This document shows positions 16,944 through 28,483 of a stretch of 64,000 nt of DNA, piece after piece. Source of the stretch: Amycolatopsis alba DSM 44262 (GTDB taxonomy: Bacteria; Actinomycetota; Actinomycetes; Mycobacteriales; Pseudonocardiaceae); the NCBI RefSeq assembly GCF_000384215.1, contig NZ_KB913032.1, forward strand, positions 2,123,565 to 2,187,564. Direction: 5' to 3'. The translations under genes and the position numbers were made by a program. The first letter of the stretch is position 1. Each line of letters starts with the position of its first letter. Under the pieces are notes generated by a model. That model was not told the origin of the DNA. It searched no databases and worked only from the letters and a program-made list of their open reading frames with translations.

Positions 16944-17456
16944 CTACCTCCCCGAATGCTGCGCCGTGGCGATCAGGTCGCGCACCCGGCGCGCGTCCTC
17001 GATGCCTGCCAGCCGCGGAAGCGCCGACCCGGCGTCGCGGTTTCTCGTACTCCCCAGGAAACCGGCGGCGAAGCCGTCTCCGCCGAAGCTGATGGTGCCG
17101 GTTCCGTCCGGACGCTCCGCCAGTTGCGGCGGCCCCAGGTCACTCAGGTACCGCGACAGGACATCGGCTCCCTTGCGCCGGACCACGACGCGCCGATCGG
17201 TCACGACGAACGAACTCGCCCGCGCCTTGAGGTACCGGTTGACCCCCTGGCCGATCCAGAGCAGCACGATCACCGTCGGGATCGTGTAGGCGATCATCGA
17301 CACAGACGCCCGATTCGCCGGGTAGAAGAAGAAGCCGATGAACAGCAGCCCCGGCACGAGGACCAGGTCGCTCTTCTCGACGATCGGAACGGTGCGCGAC
17401 GCGCCCTCCCAGAGCAGGCGCTCACCGGGCAGCAGCCCGGCATCCCCCAGATGCAT
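16944..17456 (-). CDS. PH-like membrane protein, paralogue 3
   Basis: 170 residues: MHLGDAGLLPGERLLWEGAS, two membrane helices (about residues 30-70), then SSFVVTDRRVVVRRKG and RYLSDLGPPQLAERPDGTGT. It is first in the tandem set, with its start 112 nt from the divergent LysE gene. The set probably arose by tandem duplication, since copies 2 and 3 are more alike than either is to copy 1. Confidence 0.65.
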   Translation of the reverse strand: MHLGDAGLLPGERLLWEGASRTVPIVEKSDLVLVPGLLFIGFFFYPANRASVSMIAYTIPTVIVLLWIGQGVNRYLKARASSFVVTDRRVVVRRKGADVLSRYLSDLGPPQLAERPDGTGTISFGGDGFAAGFLGSTRNRDAGSALPRLAGIEDARRVRDLIATAQHSGR

Positions 17457-17567
17457 GAGCCGGACGATAAGCCCGCTTCCTCCCGCCGACCAGGGCTTTG
17501 CCGGAATCGTGACCGGCGGCTGTGACCGAAATCCGCGAGACTCGCCCGCATCCGGCGGCTAGCGTGT

Positions 17568-18200
17568 GTGACCGTGACGTGGAGTTCGTACAGCAGCTAT
17601 CTGATCATCGTCGTCCTGATCGTCCTCGCGCCGGGACCGGACACGATGGTGATGCTCAAGAACTCGCTGTCCGGCGGCACCCGCGGCGGATTTCTCGCCA
17701 CGGCGGGGATCTTCGTCGCCAACTCCGTCCAGGGCACCGCCGCCGCGCTCGGCCTCGGCGTCGTCATCGCGCAGTCGCAGCCGGTGTTCGTGACGCTCAA
17801 GTGGGTCGGCGCCGCCTACCTGGTCTTCCTCGGCATCCAGGCGCTGCGCGGCGCGTGGCGGGGCGACTACTCCGGCGTCGCGGCGGCGAAGCAGCAACGG
17901 ACGAGCGGGTTCCGGCGCTTCCGCGAAGGCTTCCTCTCCAACATCACCAACCCGAAGGTCCTCGTGCTGTACCTGTCGGTGCTGCCGCAGTTCCTCGACC
18001 CGGTGACGACTTCGGCGTGGGACGCGCTGCTGCTCGCGTACACGGTCGCCGTCCTGGGCGCGATCTGGCTGCTGACGCTGCTGTTCTTCGTGCACCGCGT
18101 GCGGACCTGGCTGGAACGCCGCAAGGTCCGCCGCGCGCTCGACGGCGTCACCGGCACCGCCCTGGTCGGTTTCGGCGCCGCCCTCGTCCTCGAAAACTAA
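17568..18200 (+). CDS. LysE/RhtB-family amino acid exporter
   Basis: 210-residue plasma-membrane exporter with five or six helices. The family signature APGPDTMVMLKNSLSGGTRGG occupies about residues 20-40, and GFLSNITNPKVLVLYLSVLPQF is the conserved central motif. These proteins export amino acids or homoserine lactones; the substrate here is unknown. GTG 17568 is one possible start. GTG 17574 lies 8 nt after TAGCGT and is equally plausible, losing only two residues. Confidence 0.85.
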   Translation: MTVTWSSYSSYLIIVVLIVLAPGPDTMVMLKNSLSGGTRGGFLATAGIFVANSVQGTAAALGLGVVIAQSQPVFVTLKWVGAAYLVFLGIQALRGAWRGDYSGVAAAKQQRTSGFRRFREGFLSNITNPKVLVLYLSVLPQFLDPVTTSAWDALLLAYTVAVLGAIWLLTLLFFVHRVRTWLERRKVRRALDGVTGTALVGFGAALVLEN

Positions 18201-18231
18201 GCCGCCTTCACGGACTTGCGACCAGAGGTCG

Positions 18232-19506
18232 TCAGGCCCGGTCGGGTTCGCCCGCGACGCGCTCGATCCGGGCACCGAGGCGGTTCAGGTTCTCCACGAA
18301 ATGCGGGTAGCCGCGGTCGATGTGGAAGACGTCCCAGACCTCGGTGACGCCGTCCGCGCACAGCCCGGCCAGCACCAGCCCGGCACCGGCGCGGATGTCG
18401 GCGGCCCACACCGGAGCGCTCGAAAGCTTCTCCACACCGCGGACGACGGCGTGGTGCCCGTCGGTCCGCGCGTCGCCGGAAAGCCGCATCATCTCTTCGA
18501 TGAAACGGAACCGGGCCTCGTAGATGTTCTCCGTGATCATCGAGGTGCCTTCGGAGACCGCCGAGAGCGCCACCGCGAACGGCTGCAGGTCGGTCGCGAA
18601 GCCGGGGTACGGCAGCGTCACCCAGTCGACCGCCTTCGGGCGCTCGTTCTGGACGATGCGGAAGCCCTTGTCGTCGAACGTCTCGACCTCGGCACCGGCC
18701 AGGCGGAGCTTGTCGAGGACGAGGTCGAGGTAGTGCGGGTTGACGCCGCGGACGGTCAGGTCACCCCTGGTCATCGCGGCGGCGAACGCCCAGGTCGCGC
18801 CGACGATCCGGTCGCCGATCACGCGATGCTCGGTGGGGTTCAGCTTCTCGACGCCCTCGACGGTGAGGGTCGAGGTGCCCGCGCCCTCCACCTTCGCGCC
18901 CATCTCGGTCAGCATCTTGCAGATGTCGACGATCTCGGGCTCACGCGCGGCGTTGTCGATGACCGTGGTGCCCTCGGCGAGCACGGCGGCCATCAGGATG
19001 TTCTCGGTGGCGCCGACGCTCGGGAAGTCCAGCCAGATCTGCGCGCCGTGCAGGCCGTCGGCCTTCGCCACGACGCAGCCGTGCTCGATGGTGCTGGTGG
19101 CGCCCAGCTTGCGCAGGCCGTTCTGGTGCATGTCCAGCGGCCGCGAGCCGATGGCGTCGCCGCCCGGCAGCGCCACGACGGCCTGCTTGAGCCGCCCGAC
19201 CAGGGGACCCAGCACGCAGACCGACGCGCGCAGCTTGCCCATCGCCGCCGAATCGGCGCGGTGCGACAGCTCGGCCGGAGTGGTGATCTTGGCGGTGTCG
19301 CCGTCGATGACGACGTCGCAGCCGACGCTGCGCAGGACGTCCGCCATCAGGGGGACGTCGAGGATCTGGGGGCAGTTCGTGATGGTCGTCGTACCCTCGG
19401 CCAGCAGTGCCGCGGCCATCAGTTTCAGGACGCTGTTCTTGGCCCCGACCACGTCGACCTCGCCGACCAGCCGTGCTCCGCCGTGCACGTCGAAGTGCTC
19501 GCTCAT
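18232..19506 (-). CDS. murA: UDP-N-acetylglucosamine 1-carboxyvinyltransferase MurA (Asp at the fosfomycin-target position)
   Basis: 424-residue enzyme of the first committed peptidoglycan step, transferring enolpyruvate from PEP to UDP-GlcNAc in the cytoplasm. Key residues include Lys23-Asn24 in VVGAKNS and the loop [16 protein letters not shown]. At residue 117 (codon GAC at 19156-19158) the catalytic-loop Cys of E. coli MurA (Cys115) is replaced by Asp, exactly as in M. tuberculosis MurA. This prevents alkylation by fosfomycin, so intrinsic fosfomycin resistance is expected. ATG 19506 is preferred over 19515. It is divergent from the cobalamin adenosyltransferase, as in mycobacteria. Confidence 0.96.
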   Translation of the reverse strand: MSEHFDVHGGARLVGEVDVVGAKNSVLKLMAAALLAEGTTTITNCPQILDVPLMADVLRSVGCDVVIDGDTAKITTPAELSHRADSAAMGKLRASVCVLGPLVGRLKQAVVALPGGDAIGSRPLDMHQNGLRKLGATSTIEHGCVVAKADGLHGAQIWLDFPSVGATENILMAAVLAEGTTVIDNAAREPEIVDICKMLTEMGAKVEGAGTSTLTVEGVEKLNPTEHRVIGDRIVGATWAFAAAMTRGDLTVRGVNPHYLDLVLDKLRLAGAEVETFDDKGFRIVQNERPKAVDWVTLPYPGFATDLQPFAVALSAVSEGTSMITENIYEARFRFIEEMMRLSGDARTDGHHAVVRGVEKLSSAPVWAADIRAGAGLVLAGLCADGVTEVWDVFHIDRGYPHFVENLNRLGARIERVAGEPDRA

Positions 19507-19554
19507 GGGCGCCAATCATGCCCTCTCGCCCGGATTTGCCTTACGCCGGGCCGG

Positions 19555-19567
19555 TAGAGTCGGCTTC
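19555..19567 (+). promoter_or_regulatory. Leaderless promoter of the adenosyltransferase gene
   Basis: TAGAGT (19555-19560) is followed by 7 nt and then ATG 19568, with no ribosome site. Confidence 0.5.
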
Positions 19568-20140
19568 ATGGTCGTTCGCATCAACCGCGTGTACACGAAG
19601 GTCGGCGACAACGGCACCACGGCGCTCGGCGACGGCTCCCGCGTGCCGAAGACTTCGCCGCGGCTGGCCGCGTACGCCGACGTCGACGAAGCCAACTCCG
19701 TCATCGGGCTCGCGCTCGCGATGGGCGGATTGTCCGAGGAAATCACGCAGGTGCTGTGTGGAGTACAGAACGATCTCTTCGACGTCGGCGCGGATCTGTG
19801 CGCGCCGATCGTGGAGAACCCGCCGTACGAACCGCTGCGGATCACCGAGCGGTACATCGAGCGGCTGGAAGGCTGGTGCGACGAGTTCAACGAGCGCGTG
19901 CCGAAGCTGACGTCGTTCATCCTGCCGGGTGGCACTCCGGGGGCGGCGTTCCTGCATCAGGCCCGCACGGTCGCGCGGCGGGCGGAGCGCTCCGGCTGGG
20001 CGCTGTTCGAGGCCGAACAGGCCACCACGAACCAGCTGGCGATCAAGTACCTGAACCGGCTTTCGGATCTGCTGTTCATCCTGTCGCGACTGGCGAACCC
20101 GGACGGCGACATCCTGTGGCAGCCCGGCGGCGCGAGCTGA
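19568..20140 (+). CDS. Cob(I)yrinic acid a,c-diamide adenosyltransferase (PduO type)
   Basis: 190-residue PduO-type ATP:cob(I)alamin adenosyltransferase that makes adenosylcobalamin, the cofactor needed by the MeaA mutase elsewhere in this window. The N-terminal TKVGDNGTTALGDGSRVPKTS holds the ATP-binding signature. DEANSVIGLA, FDVGADL, FILPGGTPGAAFLHQARTVARRAER (in part) and LNRLSDLLFILSR follow the family closely, including the Arg/Asn residues around ATP. It is divergent from murA and ended by a 16-bp-arm terminator hairpin. Confidence 0.93.
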   Translation: MVVRINRVYTKVGDNGTTALGDGSRVPKTSPRLAAYADVDEANSVIGLALAMGGLSEEITQVLCGVQNDLFDVGADLCAPIVENPPYEPLRITERYIERLEGWCDEFNERVPKLTSFILPGGTPGAAFLHQARTVARRAERSGWALFEAEQATTNQLAIKYLNRLSDLLFILSRLANPDGDILWQPGGAS

Positions 20141-20145
20141 CCGAA

Positions 20146-20182
20146 GCGATTCGGCACCTGCTCGTGGCAGGTGCCGAATCGC
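20146..20182. terminator. Strong hairpin terminator after the adenosyltransferase gene
   Basis: Perfect 16-bp arms (GCGATTCGGCACCTGC and its complement) around the loop TCGTG, between two convergent genes. Confidence 0.85.
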
Positions 20183-20197
20183 GTGACGGGGTCTGGT

Positions 20198-20350
20198 TCA
20201 GCCCTGTTCCTGTGCCGCCCAATAGCGCTCGAGGTCGACGTCGGGCGTGCCGTCCTTGCCCGGATCGATCGCCTTCATCGTGATCGTGTCCTCCAGGGAC
20301 ACGGACTCGGGAAGGTGGCTCCAGCGGTTCGTGTCCTCGCTCTGAGTCAT
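20198..20350 (-). CDS. Small hypothetical acidic protein
   Basis: A 50-residue reading frame, MTQSEDTNRWSHLPESV..., ending DLERYWAAQEQG. It lies between the aroA 3' end and a terminator. It reads like a real soluble peptide, with balanced composition and no Arg/Ala shadow pattern, and codon use is normal. There is no strong ribosome site at ATG 20350, and no family is recognised. It would be transcribed away from the aroA start, overlapping nothing. Confidence 0.5.
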   Translation of the reverse strand: MTQSEDTNRWSHLPESVSLEDTITMKAIDPGKDGTPDVDLERYWAAQEQG

Positions 20351-20430
20351 GGAGCGAGAATAGACGCGGATCACGTCCGGAGCCCGGTAGAAATGCCGGT
20401 TCGTGATGATCCCATGTTTCCGTGTGACCG

Positions 20431-21666
20431 TCAGAGACCCCACGAAGCCCGGAGCGCGGCGAGAGCGTCATGGAACCCTGGGAAGGTCTTCTTCACGCAA
20501 CCAGGGTCGTCCAGCGTGATCCCCGGCGTACGCAGCCCCGTGACACTGAACGCCATCGCGATCCGGTGATCCCGACGGCACTTCACCAAAGCTCCCGTCG
20601 GCACACCGGGCTGGATCTCGATCCAGTCCCGCCCGGTCTCGACCGGGATACCCATCGCGCGCAGGTTCTCCTCGCACGCCGCCAGCCGGTCGCATTCCTT
20701 GATCCGCGTGTTGTAGACGTCCTCGATCCGCACCGGCCCGTCCGCGAACGGGGCGATGGCCGCGAGCGTCGGCACGGTGTCGGAGATGTCCCGCATGTTC
20801 ACGGTGACGCCGCGCAGCCCGCCCGTCCCGGTCACGGTCACGGCGTCCGGGCCCACCTCGACGTCCGCACCCATCTGGCGCAGGACCTCGACGAAGGCCA
20901 AGTCTCCCTGCAGGGCGCCGTCGCCGAGGCCCGGCACGGTCACCGACTGCCCGGTCAACGCCGCCGCCGCGAAGAAGTAGCTCGACGTCGAAGCGTCGGG
21001 CTCGATCTCGTAGCGGCAGGCCCGGTACGGCGTGGGCGGCACGACGAACGTGTCGCCGTCCCGGACGACCTCGACGCCGAAGCGCCGCATCATCGCGATG
21101 GTGATCTCGACGTAGGGCACCGACACGAGATCGGTGACGGTGATCCGCAGTCCCTCCGCGGTCAGCGGCCCGACCAGCAGCAGCGCGGTCAGGAACTGCG
21201 ACGACAGCCCCGCGTCCAGCGTCAGTTCGCCGCCCTTGATCCCGTCGGCCCGCACCACCAGCGGATGGTGGCCGGGCGCACCTTCGAAAGTCAGGTCGAC
21301 GCCCAGTTCGAGCAAAGCGTCGGTCAGCGGCCCCAACGGCCGGGCGCGCATCTGCTCGGAGGCGTCGAAGCGGAAGGTCCCGTGGCCGGCGGCGGCCAGG
21401 GCGGGCAGGAAACGCGCGGTGGTGGCGCCGTCGCGGCAGAAGACGTCGGCATCGTCGACAGCGGGGCCCTCGGGCCTGCCGGAAATGGTCCACTCCGAAT
21501 CGGAACGGGACACCTCATAGCCGAGCTTCAGGAGGCCTTCGGCGAAGCCCTCGGAGTCATCCGAACGCAGTGGCCTGCTCAGCACAGTCGTGCCGTGGGC
21601 GGCGGCCGCGAGGAACAGGCCTCGGGCGGTGATCGACTTCGAGCCGGGGATGTCGACGATGGTCAC
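20431..21666 (-). CDS. aroA: 3-phosphoshikimate 1-carboxyvinyltransferase (EPSP synthase), divergent type
   Basis: 411-residue EPSP synthase of the shikimate pathway (PEP + shikimate-3-phosphate). Catalytic residues are present: Lys10 in PGSKSITARG, the Asp in NMRDISDTVPTLAA, the Glu in IKECDRLAA, the His in RRDHRIAMAFSV and the Lys in GCVKKTFPGF. The PEP loop is unusual. The GNAGTAxR motif is RDGATTAR here (residues 78-85), placing Ala81 at the column of E. coli Gly96, the classic glyphosate-tolerance change. The GTG start at 21666 is 6 nt after TATGCT, consistent with a leaderless mRNA. It may be a second, non-housekeeping copy. Confidence 0.88.
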   Translation of the reverse strand: MTIVDIPGSKSITARGLFLAAAAHGTTVLSRPLRSDDSEGFAEGLLKLGYEVSRSDSEWTISGRPEGPAVDDADVFCRDGATTARFLPALAAAGHGTFRFDASEQMRARPLGPLTDALLELGVDLTFEGAPGHHPLVVRADGIKGGELTLDAGLSSQFLTALLLVGPLTAEGLRITVTDLVSVPYVEITIAMMRRFGVEVVRDGDTFVVPPTPYRACRYEIEPDASTSSYFFAAAALTGQSVTVPGLGDGALQGDLAFVEVLRQMGADVEVGPDAVTVTGTGGLRGVTVNMRDISDTVPTLAAIAPFADGPVRIEDVYNTRIKECDRLAACEENLRAMGIPVETGRDWIEIQPGVPTGALVKCRRDHRIAMAFSVTGLRTPGITLDDPGCVKKTFPGFHDALAALRASWGL

Positions 21667-21678
21667 GGAGCGAGCATA
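21667..21678 (-). promoter_or_regulatory. Leaderless promoter of aroA
   Basis: TATGCT (minus strand, 21678 to 21673) followed by 6 nt and then GTG 21666. No ribosome site. Confidence 0.5.
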
Positions 21679-21697
21679 CGGCGTGCTCGAACTCCGA

Positions 21698-21743
21698 ACT
21701 CACGTGCTTGAAGGCGGGACTCGCGTGCTTGAAGGCGGAACTC
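21698..21743. repeat. Two tandem 21-bp repeats plus partial third
   Basis: Units at 21698-21718 and 21719-21739 share ACTCxCGTGCTTGAAGGCGG with one internal difference, and a third unit begins ACTC before breaking off at the DUF2550 stop codon. It lies between the aroA promoter and the DUF2550 gene end. It is too few and too short for CRISPR. Confidence 0.75.
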
Positions 21744-22176
21744 AGGAAGCGCGCGGGAGGCGGCGGCCGGGTGGGGCCGATTCGAGCCAGGAAAGGAAGC
21801 CGGTGAGGGCGCCGGGGCCCATCGCGATCTCGATCGCCTCCTGCGTGGCGGACTCACACCGCAGGACGATCGAACCTTCGGGGACGGCGTACGCCTCCGT
21901 GCCGGAGGGGTCGCGCCGGTCCGCGATCTCCATGCTCGCCCGCTGGAAGACCCGGTCCGGGCCGGTCCGCAGGCTCCACACGCGGAACCAGACGAACTCG
22001 TCGCCCTCGTAGCGGCCCAGCCCCAAATGCCAGCTGGACCGCGCTTCGTCCGGACGCCACCGCAGCGCGACACTCACGCCACCGCCGCGGCGCATCCGGA
22101 CCCATCGCAACGCGTACCAGGCCACGACGACGGCCAGGATGGTCAGGGCCCCGAGAACTCCCACGGCGATTTCCAC
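21742..22176 (-). CDS. DUF2550 membrane-anchored protein
   Basis: 144-residue protein with one N-terminal membrane anchor (VGVLGALTILAVVVAWYAL) and a small soluble domain with SVALRWRPD and WHLGLGRYEGDEFVWFRVWSL. It matches the DUF2550 protein found directly after atpC in mycobacteria and relatives (the Rv1312 position). It starts 25 nt after the atpC stop and is probably the last gene of the ATP synthase transcript. Function is unknown. Confidence 0.85.
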   Translation of the reverse strand: MEIAVGVLGALTILAVVVAWYALRWVRMRRGGGVSVALRWRPDEARSSWHLGLGRYEGDEFVWFRVWSLRTGPDRVFQRASMEIADRRDPSGTEAYAVPEGSIVLRCESATQEAIEIAMGPGALTGFLSWLESAPPGRRLPRAS

Positions 22177-22201
22177 GGCCCGGCCCCTGCCCGTCGCCCG
22201 G

Positions 22202-22567
22202 TCAGACCGACTGACCGGCCGCGCGAAGCTGGGCGGTCGCCCTAGCCCGCTCTTGCTCGTCTTCGCCGCCCAGCGCCTTCTTGGCCGCCTCGACGTCGAT
22301 CTCGTCCGAAAGCTCGGCGCTCTCGGCGAGGATGCTCACGCCGGTCGCGGTGACCGACAGGAAGCCGCCGTGCACCGCGGCGCAGACGGTCTCGCCGTCG
22401 GTGGTCGTCACCTTCACGATGCCGCCCTCGACGAGCTGACCCAGAACCGGCTCGTGACCGGCCATGATGCCGATCTCGCCCTCGGTGGTCTGGGCCACCA
22501 CGAACGTGGCGGTACCGGACCAGAGACGGCGCTCGACGGCTACCAGCTCGACAGAAATCTCAGCCAC
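22202..22567 (-). CDS. atpC: ATP synthase F1 subunit epsilon
   Basis: 121-residue epsilon subunit of the F1 stalk, which couples rotation to catalysis and inhibits hydrolysis. A beta-sandwich lead ([15 protein letters not shown]...[16 protein letters not shown]) precedes the C-terminal helices. GTG 22567 is chosen because GAAGGGAAG lies just upstream. The longer frame to 22597 has no ribosome site. A stable hairpin separates it from atpD. Confidence 0.95.
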   Translation of the reverse strand: MAEISVELVAVERRLWSGTATFVVAQTTEGEIGIMAGHEPVLGQLVEGGIVKVTTTDGETVCAAVHGGFLSVTATGVSILAESAELSDEIDVEAAKKALGGEDEQERARATAQLRAAGQSV

Positions 22568-22631
22568 GTAGCTTCCCTTCACCTCAGGTGCTGCCACCGA
22601 GTGTAATAGTCAAGGTTCCCTCTATGCGAAC

Positions 22632-22668
22632 GGCGGGATCAGCGTCCACAGTAGACACTGATCCCGCC
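22632..22668 (-). terminator. Hairpin between atpD and atpC
   Basis: Perfect 11-bp arms GGCGGGATCAG and CTGATCCCGCC with a 15-nt loop. On the transcribed strand it is not followed by a T-run, so it may be an mRNA stabiliser or partial terminator tuning atpC expression and not a full stop. Confidence 0.6.
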
Positions 22669-22681
22669 GCTCATCGGAACA

Positions 22682-25044
<2,363 letters not shown>

Positions 25045-25055
25045 GGACTACCAGC

Positions 25056-26693
25056 TCACTTCTTCGGCGCGGGCTTGTTGACCTTGACGGTCTCCTGCCC
25101 GACCTTCTCGGCGTCCATCGCGTCGGAGACCTCGACCAGGCTCTTGCCCTCGGAGGTGGTGAACTCCTTCTTGAACTCGTTCACCGCGTCGACCAGCCCG
25201 GAAGCGGTCTCCTTGGAGAACTTGCCCGACTCGCGGATGTCCTTGAGGAGCTCGCCGTGCTTGCGACGGGCGGAGTCGACGAACTCGTCACGGAAGCGGC
25301 GCACGTCCTCGGTCGGGACCGTGTCGAAGTGACCGTTCGTGCCGAGGTACACCGTGACGACCTGCTCCTCGACCGGGATCGGGGAGTACTGCGGCTGCTT
25401 GAGCACCTCGTACAGGCGGGCACCACGCTCGAGCTGCGCCTTCGACGCGTCGTCGAGATCCGAGGCGAAGGCCGCGAAGGCCTCCAGCTCGCGGTACTGC
25501 GACAGGTCGATACGGAGCGAACCCGAAACGTCCTTCATCGCCTTGACCTGCGCGGCACCACCCACGCGGGAAACCGAGATACCCACGTCGATGGCCGGGC
25601 GCTGACCGGCGTTGAACAGGTCCGACTGGAAGAAGCACTGACCGTCGGTGATCGAGATGACGTTGGTCGGGATGTACGCCGACACGTCGTTCGCCTTGGT
25701 CTCGATGATCGGGAGACCGGTCAGCGAGCCCGCGCCCAGCTCGTCCGAGAGCTTGGCGCACCGCTCGAGGAGACGGGAGTGCAAGTAGAAGACGTCGCCG
25801 GGGAAGGCTTCACGGCCCGGCGGGCGACGCAGCAGCAGCGAGATCGCGCGGTACGCGTCGGCCTGCTTGGTCAGGTCGTCGAACACGATGAGGACGTGCT
25901 TGCCCTCGTACATCCAGTGCTGGCCGATGGCCGAGCCGGTGTACGGCGCGATCCACTTGAAGCCCGCCGAGTCCGACGCGGGGGCCGCGACGATGGTGGT
26001 GTACTCCATCGCGCCGGCGTCCTCGAGGGACTTCTTCACGGCGGCGATCGTGGAGCCCTTCTGGCCGACCGCGACGTAGATGCAGCGAACCTGCTTCTTC
26101 GGGTCGCCGGTCTCCCAGTTGGCCTTCTGGTTGATGATCGTGTCCACCGCGACGGCCGTCTTGCCGGTCTTGCGGTCACCGATGATCAGCTGACGCTGGC
26201 CACGGCCGATCGGGGTCATCGCGTCGATCGCGGTGATACCGGTCTGCAGCGGCTCGGCCACCGGCTGGCGCTCGACCACCGAAGCGGCCTTGACCTCCAG
26301 CGGGCGACGCTCGGTGGTCTCGATCTCGCCGAGGCCGTCGATCGGGGCGCCCAGCGGGTTCACGACGCGGCCGAGGTAGCCCTCGCCGACCGGAACCGAG
26401 AGGACCTGACCGGTCCGCTTGACCTGCTGGCCTTCGACGACGGTCTCGAAGTCACCGAGGATCGCGGCACCGATGGAGCGCGCGTCCAGGTTCAGCGCGA
26501 CACCGAGGACCCCGCCGGGGAACTCGAGCAGCTCGTTGGCCATCGCCGAGGGAAGGCCCTCGACGTGAGCGATACCGTCACCGGCGTCGATGACGACGCC
26601 AACCTCTTCCCGGCTCACGTCCGGGGCGTAACTCGAGACGTAGTTCTCGATCGCGCTACGGATCTCATCCGAGGAGATCGTCAGCTCCGCCAT
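25056..26693 (-). CDS. atpA: ATP synthase F1 subunit alpha
   Basis: 545-residue non-catalytic nucleotide-binding subunit. The Walker A is [29 protein letters not shown] and [18 protein letters not shown] are typical. The protein has a C-terminal extension of about 35 residues (ending KVNKPAPKK), like the mycobacterial alpha tail that limits ATP hydrolysis. ATG 26693 gives [14 protein letters not shown]; the longer open frame to 26831 overlaps atpH and is rejected. Confidence 0.97.
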   Translation of the reverse strand: MAELTISSDEIRSAIENYVSSYAPDVSREEVGVVIDAGDGIAHVEGLPSAMANELLEFPGGVLGVALNLDARSIGAAILGDFETVVEGQQVKRTGQVLSVPVGEGYLGRVVNPLGAPIDGLGEIETTERRPLEVKAASVVERQPVAEPLQTGITAIDAMTPIGRGQRQLIIGDRKTGKTAVAVDTIINQKANWETGDPKKQVRCIYVAVGQKGSTIAAVKKSLEDAGAMEYTTIVAAPASDSAGFKWIAPYTGSAIGQHWMYEGKHVLIVFDDLTKQADAYRAISLLLRRPPGREAFPGDVFYLHSRLLERCAKLSDELGAGSLTGLPIIETKANDVSAYIPTNVISITDGQCFFQSDLFNAGQRPAIDVGISVSRVGGAAQVKAMKDVSGSLRIDLSQYRELEAFAAFASDLDDASKAQLERGARLYEVLKQPQYSPIPVEEQVVTVYLGTNGHFDTVPTEDVRRFRDEFVDSARRKHGELLKDIRESGKFSKETASGLVDAVNEFKKEFTTSEGKSLVEVSDAMDAEKVGQETVKVNKPAPKK

Positions 26694-26748
26694 TTCAATC
26701 CCGCTCTCGCTTCGTTCGTGCCAGTGTGCAAAGTCGTTGTTATGGGGT

Positions 26749-27570
26749 TCAGCTGGCCAGCCGGCGACGCAGGGCGTCGATGCGCCCCGCGGTGCTGCCG
26801 TCGATGACCTCGTCGCCGACGCGGACGACAAGTCCGCCGCCCAGTGACGGGTCGACCTCGACGTGCAGCGCGAGCTGCCGCCCGTAAAGGGCGTTGAGCT
26901 TCTCGCTCAGCCGAGCCTGCTGCTCGTCGGACAGCGCGCTCGCGCTGGTCACCTGGGCGACCGAGCGTTCACGGCGTTCCGCGGCCAGCTGGACCAGCCG
27001 CTCGAGGGCGTTGGCGACCCCGCGGCCCTTGGCGCGCAGGACGACCTGCTCGACGAGGGTCTCGGTGACCACGTCCACCTTGTCGGCGAACAAGCCGCGG
27101 ACCAGGGTCCGCTTCGCCTCGGCGGGAGCGGCCAGGTCGGACAGCGCCCGTTCGAGCTCCGGAGCGCCCGCAACGATACGGGTGACCCGGAACAGCTGGT
27201 CTTCGACAGTGTCGATGTTCCCGGACTTCTCCGCACTGGTGAGCAGCGCCGAGCGGCCGAGGGCCTCGAGCCCGTCGGTCAATTCGCGCGGGCTCGACCA
27301 GCGGCTGCCCGCCACGGAGTCGAGCACCTGCAGGGCCGGTTCGGAAACCTTGCCCGCGAGGATCCCGCGGACGAGGCCGATCCGGGCTTCGGACGTGGAC
27401 GAACCGTCGGCGACGGCCCGGCGCAGGCCGATCTCCCGGTCCAGCAGGGCGACGACCGAAAGCAACTCGTCGCCGACCGTCGCCGGGTCAGTACCCGCGG
27501 CGGCCAGAACCTCGCCGAGACGATTCTCGGCGAGGTCGAGCGCTTCACGGCTCGCAGCATGCAGCGTCAT
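26749..27570 (-). CDS. atpH: ATP synthase F1 subunit delta
   Basis: 273-residue OSCP-type delta subunit that ties F1 to the peripheral stalk. It is longer than the 180-residue E. coli form, as in other actinobacteria. The C-terminal part [35 protein letters not shown] (read in part) contains the conserved GG-x-x-x-x-VGD-x-x-IDGS signature. It starts 6 nt after the atpF stop. Confidence 0.95.
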   Translation of the reverse strand: MTLHAASREALDLAENRLGEVLAAAGTDPATVGDELLSVVALLDREIGLRRAVADGSSTSEARIGLVRGILAGKVSEPALQVLDSVAGSRWSSPRELTDGLEALGRSALLTSAEKSGNIDTVEDQLFRVTRIVAGAPELERALSDLAAPAEAKRTLVRGLFADKVDVVTETLVEQVVLRAKGRGVANALERLVQLAAERRERSVAQVTSASALSDEQQARLSEKLNALYGRQLALHVEVDPSLGGGLVVRVGDEVIDGSTAGRIDALRRRLAS

Positions 27571-27576
27571 TCTGGT

Positions 27577-28134
27577 CTACTTCCCCGCTCCGTTGGAGGC
27601 ACCAGCGGTCTCCAGCTCGGCAAGGAACCGGTCCACGGTGCCGTGGCGGCGCGCGTCGTCCGCGAGCGACTCGCCGACGATGCGGCTGGCCAGCTCGATG
27701 GAGTTACGGCCGAGTTCGGCGCGCAGTTCGGCGATGATCTGCGCCTTCTGGGCCTGCAGCTGAGCCTGGCCCTGGGCGACGATGCGCTGGGACTCGGACT
27801 CCGCCTCGGCCCGCAGCTCCGCCTTGATCTGCTCGGCTTCGAGCCGGGCGTCGTCGCGGATCTTCGCGGCCTCGGAACGGGCTTCCGCCAGCTGCGCCTT
27901 GTACTGCGCAAGGTTTTCTTCGGCTTCGGCCTGCGCCTTCTCGGCTCGCTCGATGCCACCTTCGATCAACGAGGCCCGCTCTTCGTAGGCCGTCTCGAAA
28001 CGCGGGACGACGTACTTCTTCAGAACGAACAGCAGCAGAAGGAAGGCGACGAAACCGAGGATGAGCTCGGGAACGTGCGGCACGATCGGGTTGGGCACCT
28101 CTTCGGACGCCAACACCAATTCGGTCTTCAGCAC
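27577..28134 (-). CDS. atpF: ATP synthase F0 subunit b
   Basis: 185-residue stator subunit: an N-terminal membrane helix (LILGFVAFLLLLFVLKKYVV), then a long charged coiled coil rich in Ala/Glu/Lys/Arg. The start GTG 28134 is preceded by AAGGAG. It lies between atpE and atpH in the standard order. Confidence 0.96.
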   Translation of the reverse strand: MLKTELVLASEEVPNPIVPHVPELILGFVAFLLLLFVLKKYVVPRFETAYEERASLIEGGIERAEKAQAEAEENLAQYKAQLAEARSEAAKIRDDARLEAEQIKAELRAEAESESQRIVAQGQAQLQAQKAQIIAELRAELGRNSIELASRIVGESLADDARRHGTVDRFLAELETAGASNGAGK

Positions 28135-28167
28135 AACGTCTCCTTAAGCGATGAGCGAAACTCAGCC

Positions 28168-28422
28168 CTAGGCGGAGGCGAGGAAGTAAATGACGATACC
28201 GATCAGCGCCAGAACCTCGGTCAGCACGAAGGTCGAGAAGGCGATGCTCTGCAGCTTGCCCTGGGCCTCCGGCTGACGGGCGGTGCCGTTGATGACGGCG
28301 GCGAAGATGAGACCCACACCGATACCGGGGCCGATCGCGCCGAGGCCGTAACCGATGGCGGCGAGACCCTTGTTGATGCTGACGGCCTCGGCGGCCTGCT
28401 GCGCAAGAACGATGTTGCTCAC
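28168..28422 (-). CDS. atpE: ATP synthase F0 subunit c
   Basis: 84-residue hairpin proteolipid forming the rotor ring. [12 protein letters not shown] gives the Gly-rich first helix, ARQPEAQG is the cytoplasmic loop contacting gamma/epsilon, and Glu69 in [10 protein letters not shown] is the proton-binding carboxylate. GTG 28422 has AAGGGAAA upstream. Confidence 0.97.
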   Translation of the reverse strand: MSNIVLAQQAAEAVSINKGLAAIGYGLGAIGPGIGVGLIFAAVINGTARQPEAQGKLQSIAFSTFVLTEVLALIGIVIYFLASA

Positions 28423-28483
28423 GTGCGTTTCCCTTCAAACTCGGTCCGCGCGACTCACGCGGATCGGGGGCTTTTGGTGTTTC

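Noticed and set aside
21698..21743. Possible CRISPR fragment
   Set aside because: Only two units, directly abutting with no spacers, and no cas genes.
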